From: Curtobacterium sp. VKM Ac-1395 | GTDB taxonomy: Bacteria; Actinomycetota; Actinomycetes; Actinomycetales; Microbacteriaceae | NCBI RefSeq assembly: GCF_015350975.1 | Contig: NZ_JADKRX010000003.1 | Span: forward strand, 564,496 to 628,495 | Reading direction: 5' to 3' | DNA length: 64,000 nt | Shown: positions 16,822 to 25,196 of the stretch, piece after piece | Position numbering within the stretch: position 1 is the stretch's first letter | Layout of the letters: the number at the start of each line of letters is the position of its first letter | Program-made: the position numbers and the translations under genes | Notes under the pieces: generated by a model | What the model saw: only the letters and a program-made list of their open reading frames with translations | Told to the model about the DNA's origin: nothing | Databases searched by the model: none

Positions 16822-17567
16822 GAGCAGCCGTCTACGCCGCACCGGGGACACCGTCGGTGCACCCCGGCGCTGCGCGGCTCCGCACCCTGGCGGAACAGTG
16901 GCTCGGGCGGAGCATCACCGGGGAACCCGTCGAGGCCGCGGCGCCGCTCGGGCACAGCCGGTCGTCGATCGACGCGATCACGCGGGACGCTCGACGCTAC
17001 GGTTTCCACGGGACGCTCAAGGCCCCGTTCCGGCTCGCGCGGGGACACAGCCTCGACGAGCTCGACGGCGCCGTGGCCCGGTTCGCCGCACGTCGACCGC
17101 TCGTGGTGCTCCCCGCACTCACGCTGGCACGGATCGACGGCTTCTTCGCGCTGGTCCCCGGCGTCCCCGCCCCGCGGCTCGACGCCATCGCGAACGACGT
17201 GGTGATGCGGTTCGACCGGTTCCGGGCACCGCTCTCCGACGCGGACCGCGCCCGACGCGAGCAGGCCGCGCTCACCGAGCGGCAGCAGGAGCTGTTCGAC
17301 GCCTACGGCTACCCGTACGTGCTCGAGGAGTTCCGGTTCCACCTGACCCTGACCGACCGCGTCCCCCCGGGGCAGCAGCCCGAGGTCGAGCGCATGCTCC
17401 GCAGCTGGTTCGACGAGGTGCTGGGACACGACGTCCCGCTCGACGCCCTCGCGGTGTTCGTCGAACCCGAGCCGGGCGCCCCGTTCGTCCTGCACGCCGC
17501 ACACCGGCTCCACCCCACCCTCACCTCCCGCACCGCCGAAGCCCCAAGCAGCGAAGGACCACGATGA
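16818..17567 (+). CDS. DUF1045 phosphonate-operon 2H phosphoesterase
   Basis: A 249-residue protein of the DUF1045 / phosphonate-metabolism family (TIGR03223 type), a branch of the 2H phosphoesterases. The two catalytic His-x-Thr motifs are present: 'FHGTLKAPF' near residue 58 and 'FHLTLTDRV' near residue 176. 2H enzymes open cyclic phosphates. The C-P lyase pathway produces 5-phosphoribosyl 1,2-cyclic phosphate, normally opened by PhnP. No PhnP gene is seen in this window, so this protein is a reasonable candidate for that step; this is inference. It is coupled by 4-base overlaps to phnL and phnM. Confidence 0.88.
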   Translation: MRAAVYAAPGTPSVHPGAARLRTLAEQWLGRSITGEPVEAAAPLGHSRSSIDAITRDARRYGFHGTLKAPFRLARGHSLDELDGAVARFAARRPLVVLPALTLARIDGFFALVPGVPAPRLDAIANDVVMRFDRFRAPLSDADRARREQAALTERQQELFDAYGYPYVLEEFRFHLTLTDRVPPGQQPEVERMLRSWFDEVLGHDVPLDALAVFVEPEPGAPFVLHAAHRLHPTLTSRTAEAPSSEGPR

Positions 17568-18739
17568 CCCGCGAGACCGTCTTCACCAACACCCGCGTCG
17601 TGCTCGGCGACGAGACCGTGCTCGGCTCCGTCCTGGTCCGCGACGGCGTCATCGCCGACGTCGCGACCGGTCCGGCCGCGACCGTCGGGCTCGACCTCGA
17701 CGGCGACCACCTGATGCCGGGTGTCGTCGAGCTGCACACCGACCACCTCGAGTACCACTTCAGCCCGCGGCCGGGGGTCTCCTGGGACCCGCTGCCCGCG
17801 GTGCTCGCGCACGACGCACAGCTCTCCGCAGCCGGCGCGACCACCGTGTTCGACGCGGTCCGCATCGGCTCGGAGCCCGACGGGCGCGACGGCGCCGCGG
17901 CTGCGGCGCACCGACTGGCCGGGGCCGTCGAGTCCGCGATGGGCGCAGGACTGCTCCGTGCCGAGCACGCCGTGCACCTGCGCTGCGAGGTGTCGTCCGC
18001 CGACTGCCTCGACGCCTTCCACGAGTTCGACGACGACCCGTTCGTGCGGTTGGCTTCACTCATGGACCACACGCCCGGACAGCGGCAGTACGCCGACGTC
18101 GAGGACTTCAAGCGCTACTACCTCGCCAAGCGCCGGGTGAGCGAGGCGGACTTCGAGCAGTACGTGCAGCTGCTCCACGAGCAGTCGGCCCTGCACGCCG
18201 ACCGCAACCGACGGGCCATCGCTGCCCTGGCCGCCGAACGCGGCATCACCCTCGCCGCCCACGACGACGCGACGCCCGAGCACGTGGCCGAGTCCGTCTC
18301 CCTCGGTGTGCACATCTCGGAGTTCCCGACGACGGTCGTGGCCGCGCGCGCCGCGGTCGACCAGGGGCTGCACGTGGTGATGGGCGCACCGAACATCGTC
18401 CGGGGTGGCAGCCAGTCCGGCAACGTGGCGGCGTCGGAACTGCTCGACCTCGGCCTGCTCGACGTGCTCTCGTCCGACTACGTGCCGTCGAGCCCGCTGC
18501 ACGCCGTGTTCCAGCTCGCGGCCGACGGCGTGATCAGCATGTCCGAGGGCGCCCGGCTCATCAGCACGAACCCGGCACGCGCGGTCGGGCTCGACGACCG
18601 CGGCGAGATCGCCGTCGGCAAGCGCGCGGACCTGGTCCGGGTCGCCACGCACGCGCTGCCCGCGGACGAGCGTCGTCCGAACGGTCGGAGCATGCCCGTC
18701 GTCCGCGGCGTCTACCGCAGCGGGGAACGCGTCTCGTGA
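17564..18739 (+). CDS. phnM: Alpha-D-ribose 1-methylphosphonate 5-triphosphate diphosphatase PhnM
   Basis: A 391-residue metal-dependent amidohydrolase-fold enzyme that removes pyrophosphate from ribose 1-phosphonate 5-triphosphate before PhnJ acts. Visible marks are 'LMPGVVELHTDHLEYHFSPR' (metal site), 'SLMDHTPGQRQY', 'AAHDDATPEHV', 'MGAPNIVRGGSQSGN' and 'SSDYVPSSPLHAVF'. The start ATG overlaps the DUF1045 stop and the end overlaps the GTG of phnN. Confidence 0.95.
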   Translation: MTRETVFTNTRVVLGDETVLGSVLVRDGVIADVATGPAATVGLDLDGDHLMPGVVELHTDHLEYHFSPRPGVSWDPLPAVLAHDAQLSAAGATTVFDAVRIGSEPDGRDGAAAAAHRLAGAVESAMGAGLLRAEHAVHLRCEVSSADCLDAFHEFDDDPFVRLASLMDHTPGQRQYADVEDFKRYYLAKRRVSEADFEQYVQLLHEQSALHADRNRRAIAALAAERGITLAAHDDATPEHVAESVSLGVHISEFPTTVVAARAAVDQGLHVVMGAPNIVRGGSQSGNVAASELLDLGLLDVLSSDYVPSSPLHAVFQLAADGVISMSEGARLISTNPARAVGLDDRGEIAVGKRADLVRVATHALPADERRPNGRSMPVVRGVYRSGERVS

Positions 18740-19326
18740 CGTCGACCCCGATCGGCCCGGGCGCGTTCGTCGCCGTCGTCGGCGCGAGCGGCGTCGGCAA
18801 GGACGCCCTCATCACCTACGCGCACGACCGGACGCCGGACACCGTCCGGTACCCGCGACGGACCGTCACGCGGCCGTCCGGTCCGGGTGAGGACCACGAC
18901 CCGCTCGAGCCGGACGCCTTCGCCGCCGCGGCACGAGCGGGCGCGTTCGCCGTCCACTGGCACGCGCACGGGCTCGACTACGGCATCCCCGCGCAGGTCG
19001 ACGACGACGTCCGAGCGGGCAGGACGGTCGTCGTGAACGTCTCCCGGGGTGTCCTCGAGGAGCTCGCGGAGCGCTACGACCGCCTCGTCGTGGTCCGGGT
19101 GACCGTGCCGGACGAGGTCCGCGCCGAGCGCCTCCGGTCCCGCCGTCGGGAGTCCGGCGACGCGGTCACCGCCCGGCTCCAGCGCCCCGATCCCGCCCCG
19201 GACCACCAGGTCGACGTGGAGATCCGCAACGACGGGCCCCTCGAGGTCGGTGGCGAGGCACTGCTCGCCACCGTCCTGCGGGCGCAGGCCGGTGCACGGT
19301 CCACTGCGTCCGGACAGGCACGATGA
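18736..19326 (+). CDS. phnN: Ribose 1,5-bisphosphate phosphokinase PhnN
   Basis: A 196-residue P-loop kinase that converts ribose 1,5-bisphosphate to PRPP, the last step of C-P lyase salvage. The P-loop GASGVGKD is at residues 16-23, followed by 'VRYPRRTVTRPSG' and 'FAVHWHAHGLDYGIP', typical of PhnN and guanylate-kinase relatives. GTG start with 4-base overlap to phnM; its stop overlaps the following reductase gene. Confidence 0.93.
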   Translation: MTSTPIGPGAFVAVVGASGVGKDALITYAHDRTPDTVRYPRRTVTRPSGPGEDHDPLEPDAFAAAARAGAFAVHWHAHGLDYGIPAQVDDDVRAGRTVVVNVSRGVLEELAERYDRLVVVRVTVPDEVRAERLRSRRRESGDAVTARLQRPDPAPDHQVDVEIRNDGPLEVGGEALLATVLRAQAGARSTASGQAR

Positions 19327-20207
19327 GCCCGCGGGTCGCGGTGGTCGGCCCCGGCGCGATCGGCACGACCATCGCTGCGGCACTGCACCAGGCCGGTCGA
19401 ACGCCGGCCGTCGTCGGGCGGTCGGCGCGCGACGAGCTCCGCTTCCGCAGGGGCTCGGAGCGGGTCGTCGTGCCGGGTCCGGTCCGGACGGACCCCGACG
19501 CCGTCGACGGTCCGTCCGACCTGGTGTTCCTGGCGGTCAAGACCACCCAGGTGGCCGGTGCCGCTCCGCTGCTCGGGGCGTGCTGCGGTCCGGACACCGT
19601 CGTGTGCGTGCTGCAGAACGGCATCGAGCAGGTCGAGACGGTCGCCCCGCTCGTCCAGGGAGCAACCACCGTCCCCGCTGTGGTCTGGTTCCCGGCGGTC
19701 CGCCAGCCCGACGGCGAGGTGCTCCTCCGTGGACCCGCGCGGCTCACCCTGCCCACCGGGGCGGCGTCCGACCGTGCCGCCGCGGCGCTCGACGGGTCGT
19801 GGTGCACGGTCGAGACCACCGACGACTTCCACAGCACGGCGTGGCGCAAGCTGCTGCAGAACGCCGCCGCCGGGCTGATGGTCCTGACCGGTCGCCGCTC
19901 GGGCATGTACACCCGCGACGACGTCGCCGGCCTCGCCGCGGCCTACCTCCGCGAGTGCCTGGCCGTGGCTCGCGCCGACGGCGCCGCGCTCGACGACGCC
20001 GTGGTCGAGGAGATCCTCGACGGCTTCCGGACGCGGCCCGCCGACCTCGGGACGTCCATCCTCGCGGACCGCGTCGCCGGGCTCCCGCTCGAGTGGGACG
20101 CCAGGAACGGCGTCGTGCAGCGCCGCGCTCGAGTGCACGGGCTCCCGACGCCGGTGTCCGACGTCGTCGTGCCGCTCCTGGCCGCTGCGAGCGACGGGCC
20201 CGGGTGA
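19323..20207 (+). CDS. Ketopantoate reductase (PanE/ApbA)-like oxidoreductase
   Basis: A 294-residue NADP-dependent 2-hydroxyacid reductase of the PanE/ApbA fold. The N-terminal Rossmann motif is 'VVGPGAIGTTI', the mid-protein 'LQNGIEQ' and 'WRKLLQNAAAGLMVLTG' carry the conserved Asn and Lys, and the C-terminal domain is helical. It is translationally coupled to phnN, so it belongs to the phosphonate operon, where such a gene is not a standard member. It may be a general ketopantoate reductase or act on a 2-keto product of phosphonate breakdown. The substrate is unproven. Confidence 0.8.
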   Translation: MSPRVAVVGPGAIGTTIAAALHQAGRTPAVVGRSARDELRFRRGSERVVVPGPVRTDPDAVDGPSDLVFLAVKTTQVAGAAPLLGACCGPDTVVCVLQNGIEQVETVAPLVQGATTVPAVVWFPAVRQPDGEVLLRGPARLTLPTGAASDRAAAALDGSWCTVETTDDFHSTAWRKLLQNAAAGLMVLTGRRSGMYTRDDVAGLAAAYLRECLAVARADGAALDDAVVEEILDGFRTRPADLGTSILADRVAGLPLEWDARNGVVQRRARVHGLPTPVSDVVVPLLAAASDGPG

Positions 20208-20240
20208 CCTCGCTGGCGGTCGAGCCCGGGTTCCCGGTCG

Positions 20241-20906
20241 TCAGCCACCGGCGGAGTCGAGTCCGCGCTCCCACCGTCCCAGCCACGGCAGGATCGCGGT
20301 CAGGTCGTCCGTGTCGAGGGCATCCGTGGCCCCGGCCCGAGCGGCTGCCCCCGCGTTCAGCGCGAGCGACACCGGGACGGCCCCGAAGAGCGGCAGGTCC
20401 GAGCGGCTGTCCCCGACGGCGCAGCACCGGTCCGGCGGCAGCCCCCGTGCCGCGGCGAGCGCCAGTGCCCGGTCGCGCTTGTCGTGCTCGTCGACGTGCT
20501 CCGCGACGGTCCCGTCGTACGACCCGTCAACCAGTCCGACGCGCGGTCCGCCGTTGGCCGTGACGCCGAACCGTCGGGCGAGCGCCGCACTCACCGGCTG
20601 CCAGGCGAGCGAGGCGAGGACCGGCTCGACGTCGCGCGCCACGCACCACGCGACGACGGCGTCGATGCCGGCGATCACGGGCAGGTCCTCGAGCCACCGG
20701 TGGATCGTCGCCGGGGTGGTCCCTCGCCAGCCCCTGGCGTCGATCTCGCTGACCTCCTGGTTGGACAGCTCGCCACTGGCGTACCGGGCCTCCGCCTGGT
20801 CGAGCTCGTGCTGGTGCCCGAGTCGTGCGGCGAGGAAGCTGCTGCTGGAGCCCGACGGCACGAGCGTGCCGTCGATGTCGACGAACAGGATGCCACGCGG
20901 GCTCAC
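20241..20906 (-). CDS. HAD-superfamily hydrolase (HAD-IB-like)
   Basis: A 221-residue haloacid-dehalogenase-fold phosphatase. Motif I is 'LFVDIDGTLVPSG', with the nucleophile Asp near residue 9, and the C-terminal metal motif is 'AVGDSRSDLPLF'. A helical cap lies between. The GTG start at 20906 overlaps the stop of the upstream HAD gene by four bases. The substrate is unknown; small phosphate monoesters are likely. It is convergent with the phosphonate operon. Confidence 0.82.
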   Translation of the reverse strand: MSPRGILFVDIDGTLVPSGSSSSFLAARLGHQHELDQAEARYASGELSNQEVSEIDARGWRGTTPATIHRWLEDLPVIAGIDAVVAWCVARDVEPVLASLAWQPVSAALARRFGVTANGGPRVGLVDGSYDGTVAEHVDEHDKRDRALALAAARGLPPDRCCAVGDSRSDLPLFGAVPVSLALNAGAAARAGATDALDTDDLTAILPWLGRWERGLDSAGG

Positions 20907-21601
20907 GCCGGTCGACCGCTCCGACGGGGGTCGAGCACGGGCCAGCCGGACGCGCGGGCGTGGGCGGCGAGCTGCCGGTCGGGGTTCACCACGACGGGGT
21001 GTCCGACCAGGGAGAGCAGCGGGATGTCGTGCCGGGAGTCCGAGTAGGCCCAGCACCCGGCGGGGTCCACGCCGCTCCGCTCGAGCAGCCGTCGCGCCGC
21101 GGCCGCCTTGTGCGTCCCGTGCAGGAACTCGCCGTCGGGGCGACCGGTGTAGATGCCGTCGTGCACCTCGAGGCCGCTGGCGAGCGCACCGGTCAGGCCC
21201 AGGCGCTCGGCGATGACCTCGGCGAGGAACGCCGGCGACGCGGTCACGAGCCACACCTGGTGCCCCTGGTCGAGGTGGTCCTGCGCCACCCGCGCCATCG
21301 CCGGCCAGACCGCGGCCTCGGTGTGACGGTCGTAGACCTGGTCGGCCAGCCGCGCCATGTCGGCGACCGGGACGCCCGTGAGCACCTCGAGCCCGCGGAC
21401 CCGGGCGGAGGCGAGGTGCCGGTCGTTCTCGCCGCGGACCTTGAACCGCGCCTGCTTCCACACGGCCCCGACGATGTCCCGCACGGTGATGAGCCCGGCG
21501 GCCCGCAGCCCCCGCACGAGGTGGAACACGCTCGCGCCGTGGATGAGCGTGTTGTCCACGTCGAAGAACGCGACGACCGGGCTGCTCGCGTGCTCGTCCA
21601 T
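20903..21601 (-). CDS. HAD-IB family phosphatase (SerB-like)
   Basis: A 232-residue HAD phosphatase. Motif I 'FFDVDNTLIHG' (DxDNT, as in HAD-IB proteins), motif II 'WLVTASPAFL' and motif IV 'AYSDSRHDIPLLSL' are intact. The region 'GEFLHGTHKAAAARRLL' with Lys is motif III. It resembles the phosphoserine-phosphatase-like group widespread in actinobacteria, but Asn in place of Gly in motif I (DVDNT, not DxDGT) sets it apart from true SerB. It is translated together with the second HAD gene. Confidence 0.85.
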   Translation of the reverse strand: MDEHASSPVVAFFDVDNTLIHGASVFHLVRGLRAAGLITVRDIVGAVWKQARFKVRGENDRHLASARVRGLEVLTGVPVADMARLADQVYDRHTEAAVWPAMARVAQDHLDQGHQVWLVTASPAFLAEVIAERLGLTGALASGLEVHDGIYTGRPDGEFLHGTHKAAAARRLLERSGVDPAGCWAYSDSRHDIPLLSLVGHPVVVNPDRQLAAHARASGWPVLDPRRSGRPA

Positions 21602-21684
21602 GATCGGCTCAGGCTACGCGACTGGTCCGTCGGTCCCGCGGTTCGCCATGATGGACACCACCACGCGACCCGAAAGGCTCGACC

Positions 21685-22554
21685 ATGCCGCTCGTGCACA
21701 CCCGTTCCACCGAGATCGAGTACCTCGACGAGGGCCCGCGGACCGGCACACCCGTCGTGCTGGTGCACGGCTTCCCCGACCACCCGGGCACCTGGGACGA
21801 CGTCGTCGCCGCGCTGCCCGACGGTCTCCGGGTCATCCGCCCGTTCCTCCGCGGGGTCGGGGGGACCCGCGTGGTCGACCCGGAGGCCCGGTCGGCGCAG
21901 GTCGCCGCGCTCGCGACGGACCTCCTGGACCTCCTCCACGAGCTCGACCTGGGACCCGTCGTCCTGGTGGGGCACGACTGGGGTGCCCGCACCTCGCACG
22001 CCCTGGCCGCACTGGCGCCCGAAGCCGTCTCGGGCCTGGTGACGATCGCCACGGCGTACGGGCCGTCCTCGCTGCTGCACGGCGAGGCGGCGCTCGACGA
22101 GGTCGCGGGGGCCTGGTACCGCTACTGGCTCTGCACGGAGACAGGAGCAGCGGCCTTCCGACAGGCGCCGGAGGACCTGGTCAGGTGGGCGTGGAAGCAC
22201 TGGTCACCGTCGCTCCCGCTGTCCGCCGACGCGCTCGACCAGGTGCTCCGAGCGGTCGACACCGACGACTTCGCCGACCTCGTCGTCCACTACTACCGAC
22301 ACGGCACGGGCGAGGCGCCGGGCAGTCCCCGCTACGAGGCGGCCCAGGCCGTCCTCGACGCCTGGCCGGCGATCACCGTCCCGACCACGTTCCTCATCGG
22401 GCTGGAGGACGGCTGCGAGACACCGACGATGGCCCGCGCGAACGCGCCGTGGTTCCCAGCGGGCCGTCGCCTGGTCGAGCTCGACGGGGTCGGCCACTTC
22501 GTCCAGCGGGAGGACCCGCGTGCGGTGGCCGACGCGATCGCGCAGTACCTCTGA
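21685..22554 (+). CDS. Alpha/beta hydrolase, epoxide-hydrolase-like
   Basis: A 289-residue alpha/beta hydrolase. The oxyanion segment 'VLVHGFPDHPGTWDDV' and nucleophile elbow 'LVGHDWGARTSHAL' (Asp nucleophile) place it with epoxide hydrolases and haloalkane dehalogenases rather than Ser hydrolases. The C-terminal 'ELDGVGHFVQREDP' contains the catalytic His. A possible acid partner is in 'LIGLEDGCETP'. ATG at 21685 is preceded by GAAAGG. It stands alone in front of the nitrilase cluster. Substrate unknown. Confidence 0.85.
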   Translation: MPLVHTRSTEIEYLDEGPRTGTPVVLVHGFPDHPGTWDDVVAALPDGLRVIRPFLRGVGGTRVVDPEARSAQVAALATDLLDLLHELDLGPVVLVGHDWGARTSHALAALAPEAVSGLVTIATAYGPSSLLHGEAALDEVAGAWYRYWLCTETGAAAFRQAPEDLVRWAWKHWSPSLPLSADALDQVLRAVDTDDFADLVVHYYRHGTGEAPGSPRYEAAQAVLDAWPAITVPTTFLIGLEDGCETPTMARANAPWFPAGRRLVELDGVGHFVQREDPRAVADAIAQYL

Positions 22555-22636
22555 AGCACCCGCGGTGGCAGGCCGGCCTGTCCCACCGCACCACAGCCTC
22601 CCGGCTGTCAGCCCGGACCACCTGCTGCGGCCCGTC

Positions 22637-22674
22637 GTAACGATCTCTCATTCCGACGGAAACCAATCCGTAAC
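22637..22674 (+). promoter_or_regulatory. GlnR-like operator array in front of the nitrilase gene
   Basis: Four half-sites with exact 11-base spacing: GTAAC (22637), TCATT (22648, degenerate), GAAAC (22659) and GTAAC (22670), each pair separated by six bases. This is the GTnAC-n6-GAAAC layout known for the actinobacterial nitrogen regulator GlnR. A -10-like CAGACT (22685-22690) lies ten bases further, and the start codon follows seven bases after that, suggesting a leaderless activated promoter. Confidence 0.65.
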
Positions 22675-22696
22675 ACCCGCTGCTCAGACTGGCTGC

Positions 22697-23602
22697 ATGT
22701 CCCCCATCACCGTCGCGGCGGTCTCGGCGAACTTCAGTCGTGACCTCGACCAGAACTACGCGCTCATCGAGCAGACGATCGCGGAGGCCCGCGCGCGGGG
22801 TGTCCAGTTCGTGGCGTTCCCCGAGGCCTCGATCGGCGGGTACCTCTCCTCGCTCGGGAACCACGGTGACACCGTGGCCACGACCAAGCGGTCGCTGCCA
22901 CCGGCGGTCCGGCTGGACGGCCCGGAGATCCGGCGGGTGCAGGAGCTCGCCGGCGACATGCTCGTCGCGATCGGGTTCTGCGAGCTCGGCGACGACGGTG
23001 AGACGCGGTACAACGCGGCGGTCTGCCTCGACGGCGGCCAGGTGTACGGCTCGTACCGCAAGGTGCACCAGCCGCTCGGGGAACACATGTCGTACGCCGC
23101 CGGTGACTCCTACGCCGCCTTCGACACCCCGCTCGCCCGCGTCGGCCTGCAGATCTGCTACGACAAGGCGTTCCCCGAGGCGGCTCGCATGCTCGCGCTC
23201 GACGGCGCGGAGGTCATCGTGAGCCTCTCCGCCTGGCCCGCCGCGCGCACCGCCACGGCCGAGGACCTGCAGGAGGACCGCTGGACCTACCGGCACAACA
23301 CCTTCGACGTCGCACGGGCGCTCGACAACCAGGTGTTCTGGATGGCGTCGAACCAGTCGGGCACCTTCGGGTCACTCCGCTACGTCGGCAACGCCAAGGT
23401 CGTCGACCCGGGTGGCAACGTGCTCGCGAACACGTTCCTCGACTCCGGGCTGGCGGTGGCCGAGATCGACATCGCCGAGACGTTCCGCGGCATGCGCGGC
23501 GGGATGTTCCACCTGCGGGACCGTCGGCCGGACCTCTACGGCCCGGTGAGCGAGTCCGACAGCGCGTCCGTCACCGGCTGGCAGGAGCTCGCACATGCCT
23601 GA
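22697..23602 (+). CDS. Nit1-type nitrilase (carbon-nitrogen hydrolase)
   Basis: A 301-residue nitrilase-superfamily enzyme with the full catalytic set: Glu43 in 'FPEAS', Lys122 in 'YRKVHQP' and Cys154 in 'QICYDKAFPE', plus the structural Glu129. Gene context identifies it as the nitrilase of a Nit1C cluster, a conserved set linked in the literature to use of nitriles or cyanide as nitrogen source. It hydrolyses a nitrile (or amide) to acid and ammonia; the true substrate is not settled. The ATG at 22697 lacks a clear ribosome site but sits where a leaderless transcript would begin. It overlaps the next gene by 8 bases. Confidence 0.92.
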   Translation: MSPITVAAVSANFSRDLDQNYALIEQTIAEARARGVQFVAFPEASIGGYLSSLGNHGDTVATTKRSLPPAVRLDGPEIRRVQELAGDMLVAIGFCELGDDGETRYNAAVCLDGGQVYGSYRKVHQPLGEHMSYAAGDSYAAFDTPLARVGLQICYDKAFPEAARMLALDGAEVIVSLSAWPAARTATAEDLQEDRWTYRHNTFDVARALDNQVFWMASNQSGTFGSLRYVGNAKVVDPGGNVLANTFLDSGLAVAEIDIAETFRGMRGGMFHLRDRRPDLYGPVSESDSASVTGWQELAHA

Positions 23603-23894
23603 GATGCAGTTCGCGGTCCGCTGGCCGGACGGCACCGAGGCCTCCTACTACTCACCGAGCCTCGTCATGCACGACTTCCTCGACGCGGGCTCCGCCTACC
23701 CGGTCGCCGAGTTCGTCCGTCGGGCCACCGAAGCGCTCGACATCGCCAGTGAACGCGTCCGCGCGAAGTACGGCTTCGCGTGCACGTCGGCGATGCACAC
23801 GCAGGAGTCGATCGCGCTGGCCGCCACACGGACCCCGCTCGGGGACGTGACGGTCACCGCGCTCGAACCGCCCGTCGCAGGGGCACCCGCGTGA
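23595..23894 (+). CDS. MSMEG_0570-family nitrogen starvation response protein
   Basis: A 99-residue small protein with the characteristic opening 'MPEMQFAVRWPDG' and 'YYSPSLVMHDF'. It belongs to the family named after M. smegmatis MSMEG_0570, induced on nitrogen starvation and always found in Nit1C-type clusters. No known fold or active site can be assigned, although a conserved Cys occurs in 'YGFACTSAMHTQESI'. It overlaps the nitrilase by 8 bases and the flavoprotein by 4. Confidence 0.88.
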   Translation: MPEMQFAVRWPDGTEASYYSPSLVMHDFLDAGSAYPVAEFVRRATEALDIASERVRAKYGFACTSAMHTQESIALAATRTPLGDVTVTALEPPVAGAPA

Positions 23895-25171
23895 TCCCGA
23901 CCACGATCCGGGACGGCGACCACCACGAGGCGGTCGTCGTCGGCGGCGGGCAGGCGGGCCTGTCGGTCAGCCACGGCCTCGTCGAAGCGGGTGTGCGGCA
24001 CGTCGTCATCGAGCGGGACTCCGTCGCGCACGAGTGGCGGGACGGGCGCTGGGACGCCTTCACCCTCGTCACCCCGAACTGGCACTGCCACCTCCCCGGG
24101 TACCCGTACGACGGCGACGACCCGGACGGCTTCATGACCCGCGACGAGACGCACGCCTGGGTGCGCCGCTACGCCGACACGTTCGACGCGCCGGTCGCCG
24201 AGGGCGTCACCGTGCAACTCGTGACCCGGCGTCCCGACGGGGTGTTCGTCGTCACCACCTCCGCGGGCACGATCACGGCGGACACCGTGACGGCGGCGAC
24301 GGGCGGCTACCACCGCCCCGTCGTGCCGACGTGGGCCACCGAGGTGCCGGCACACGTGCACCAGGTCCACTCGCACGAGTACCGCAACGCCGCAGCACTG
24401 CCAGGAGGCCCGGTGCTGGTCATCGGGACCGGCCAGTCCGGCACGCAGATCGCCGAGGACCTGCACCTCGAGGGCCGCCAGGTGCACCTCGCCGTCGGTC
24501 GGGCGCCGCGGGTCGCCCGGTTCCACCGCGGCAGGGACTGCATGACGTGGCTCGCCGAGATGGGCGTCTACGACATCCCGATCGCCACGCGGGGGCTCGC
24601 CAAGCGGGAGTCCACCAACCACTACGTCACCGGGCGCGACGGCGGACGGGACGTCGACCTGCGCGCCTTCGCCCGCGAGGGCATGGGACTGCACGGCCGC
24701 GCCACGGGCATCGAGGACGGCGTCGTGCACTTCGACGACACCCTCGCGGCGAACCTCGCGCACGCGGACTCGGTGGCCGACTCCATCAAGGACGACATCG
24801 ACGCGTACATCGCCCGCGAGGGCATCGACGCTCCCGCCGAGGCCCGGTACGTGCCCGTGTGGCAGCCGGAGCCCGGACCGTCGGCGCTGCGCCTCGACGA
24901 GGTCGCGACCATCATCTGGGCCATCGGGTTCCGCGCGGACTGGTCCTGGCTCGGTGCACTCGACGTCCTCGACCCCGAGGGGCTCCCCCTGCAGGACCGG
25001 GGCGAGACCAGCGTCCCCGGGTTCCGGTTCATCGGGCTGCCGTGGATGCACACCTGGGGCTCCGGCCGCTTCCACGCCGTCGCGCGGGACGCCGAGCACG
25101 TCGCGGCCGGGATCGCGCGGACCGTCAGGACGTCGCCGGTCCGGACGGCGGTCCCCGAGCCGGCGCCCTGA
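23891..25171 (+). CDS. MSMEG_0569-family flavin-dependent oxidoreductase
   Basis: A 426-residue FAD/NAD(P)-binding monooxygenase-like protein. The FAD dinucleotide motif 'VVVGGGQAGLSVSHGLVEAG' starts near residue 15, and the second Rossmann motif 'LVIGTGQSGTQIAEDL' (NADPH) is near residue 178. The 'ATGGYHRPVVP' segment and C-terminal 'IGLPWMHTWGSGRF' are typical of this cluster-specific family. It starts with GTG overlapping the preceding stop by four bases. It should oxidise an intermediate of the nitrile/nitrogen pathway, whose identity is unknown. Confidence 0.9.
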   Translation: MIPTTIRDGDHHEAVVVGGGQAGLSVSHGLVEAGVRHVVIERDSVAHEWRDGRWDAFTLVTPNWHCHLPGYPYDGDDPDGFMTRDETHAWVRRYADTFDAPVAEGVTVQLVTRRPDGVFVVTTSAGTITADTVTAATGGYHRPVVPTWATEVPAHVHQVHSHEYRNAAALPGGPVLVIGTGQSGTQIAEDLHLEGRQVHLAVGRAPRVARFHRGRDCMTWLAEMGVYDIPIATRGLAKRESTNHYVTGRDGGRDVDLRAFAREGMGLHGRATGIEDGVVHFDDTLAANLAHADSVADSIKDDIDAYIAREGIDAPAEARYVPVWQPEPGPSALRLDEVATIIWAIGFRADWSWLGALDVLDPEGLPLQDRGETSVPGFRFIGLPWMHTWGSGRFHAVARDAEHVAAGIARTVRTSPVRTAVPEPAP

Positions 25172-25196
25172 CCCGGCCACGGCCTACGCTGGGGCC

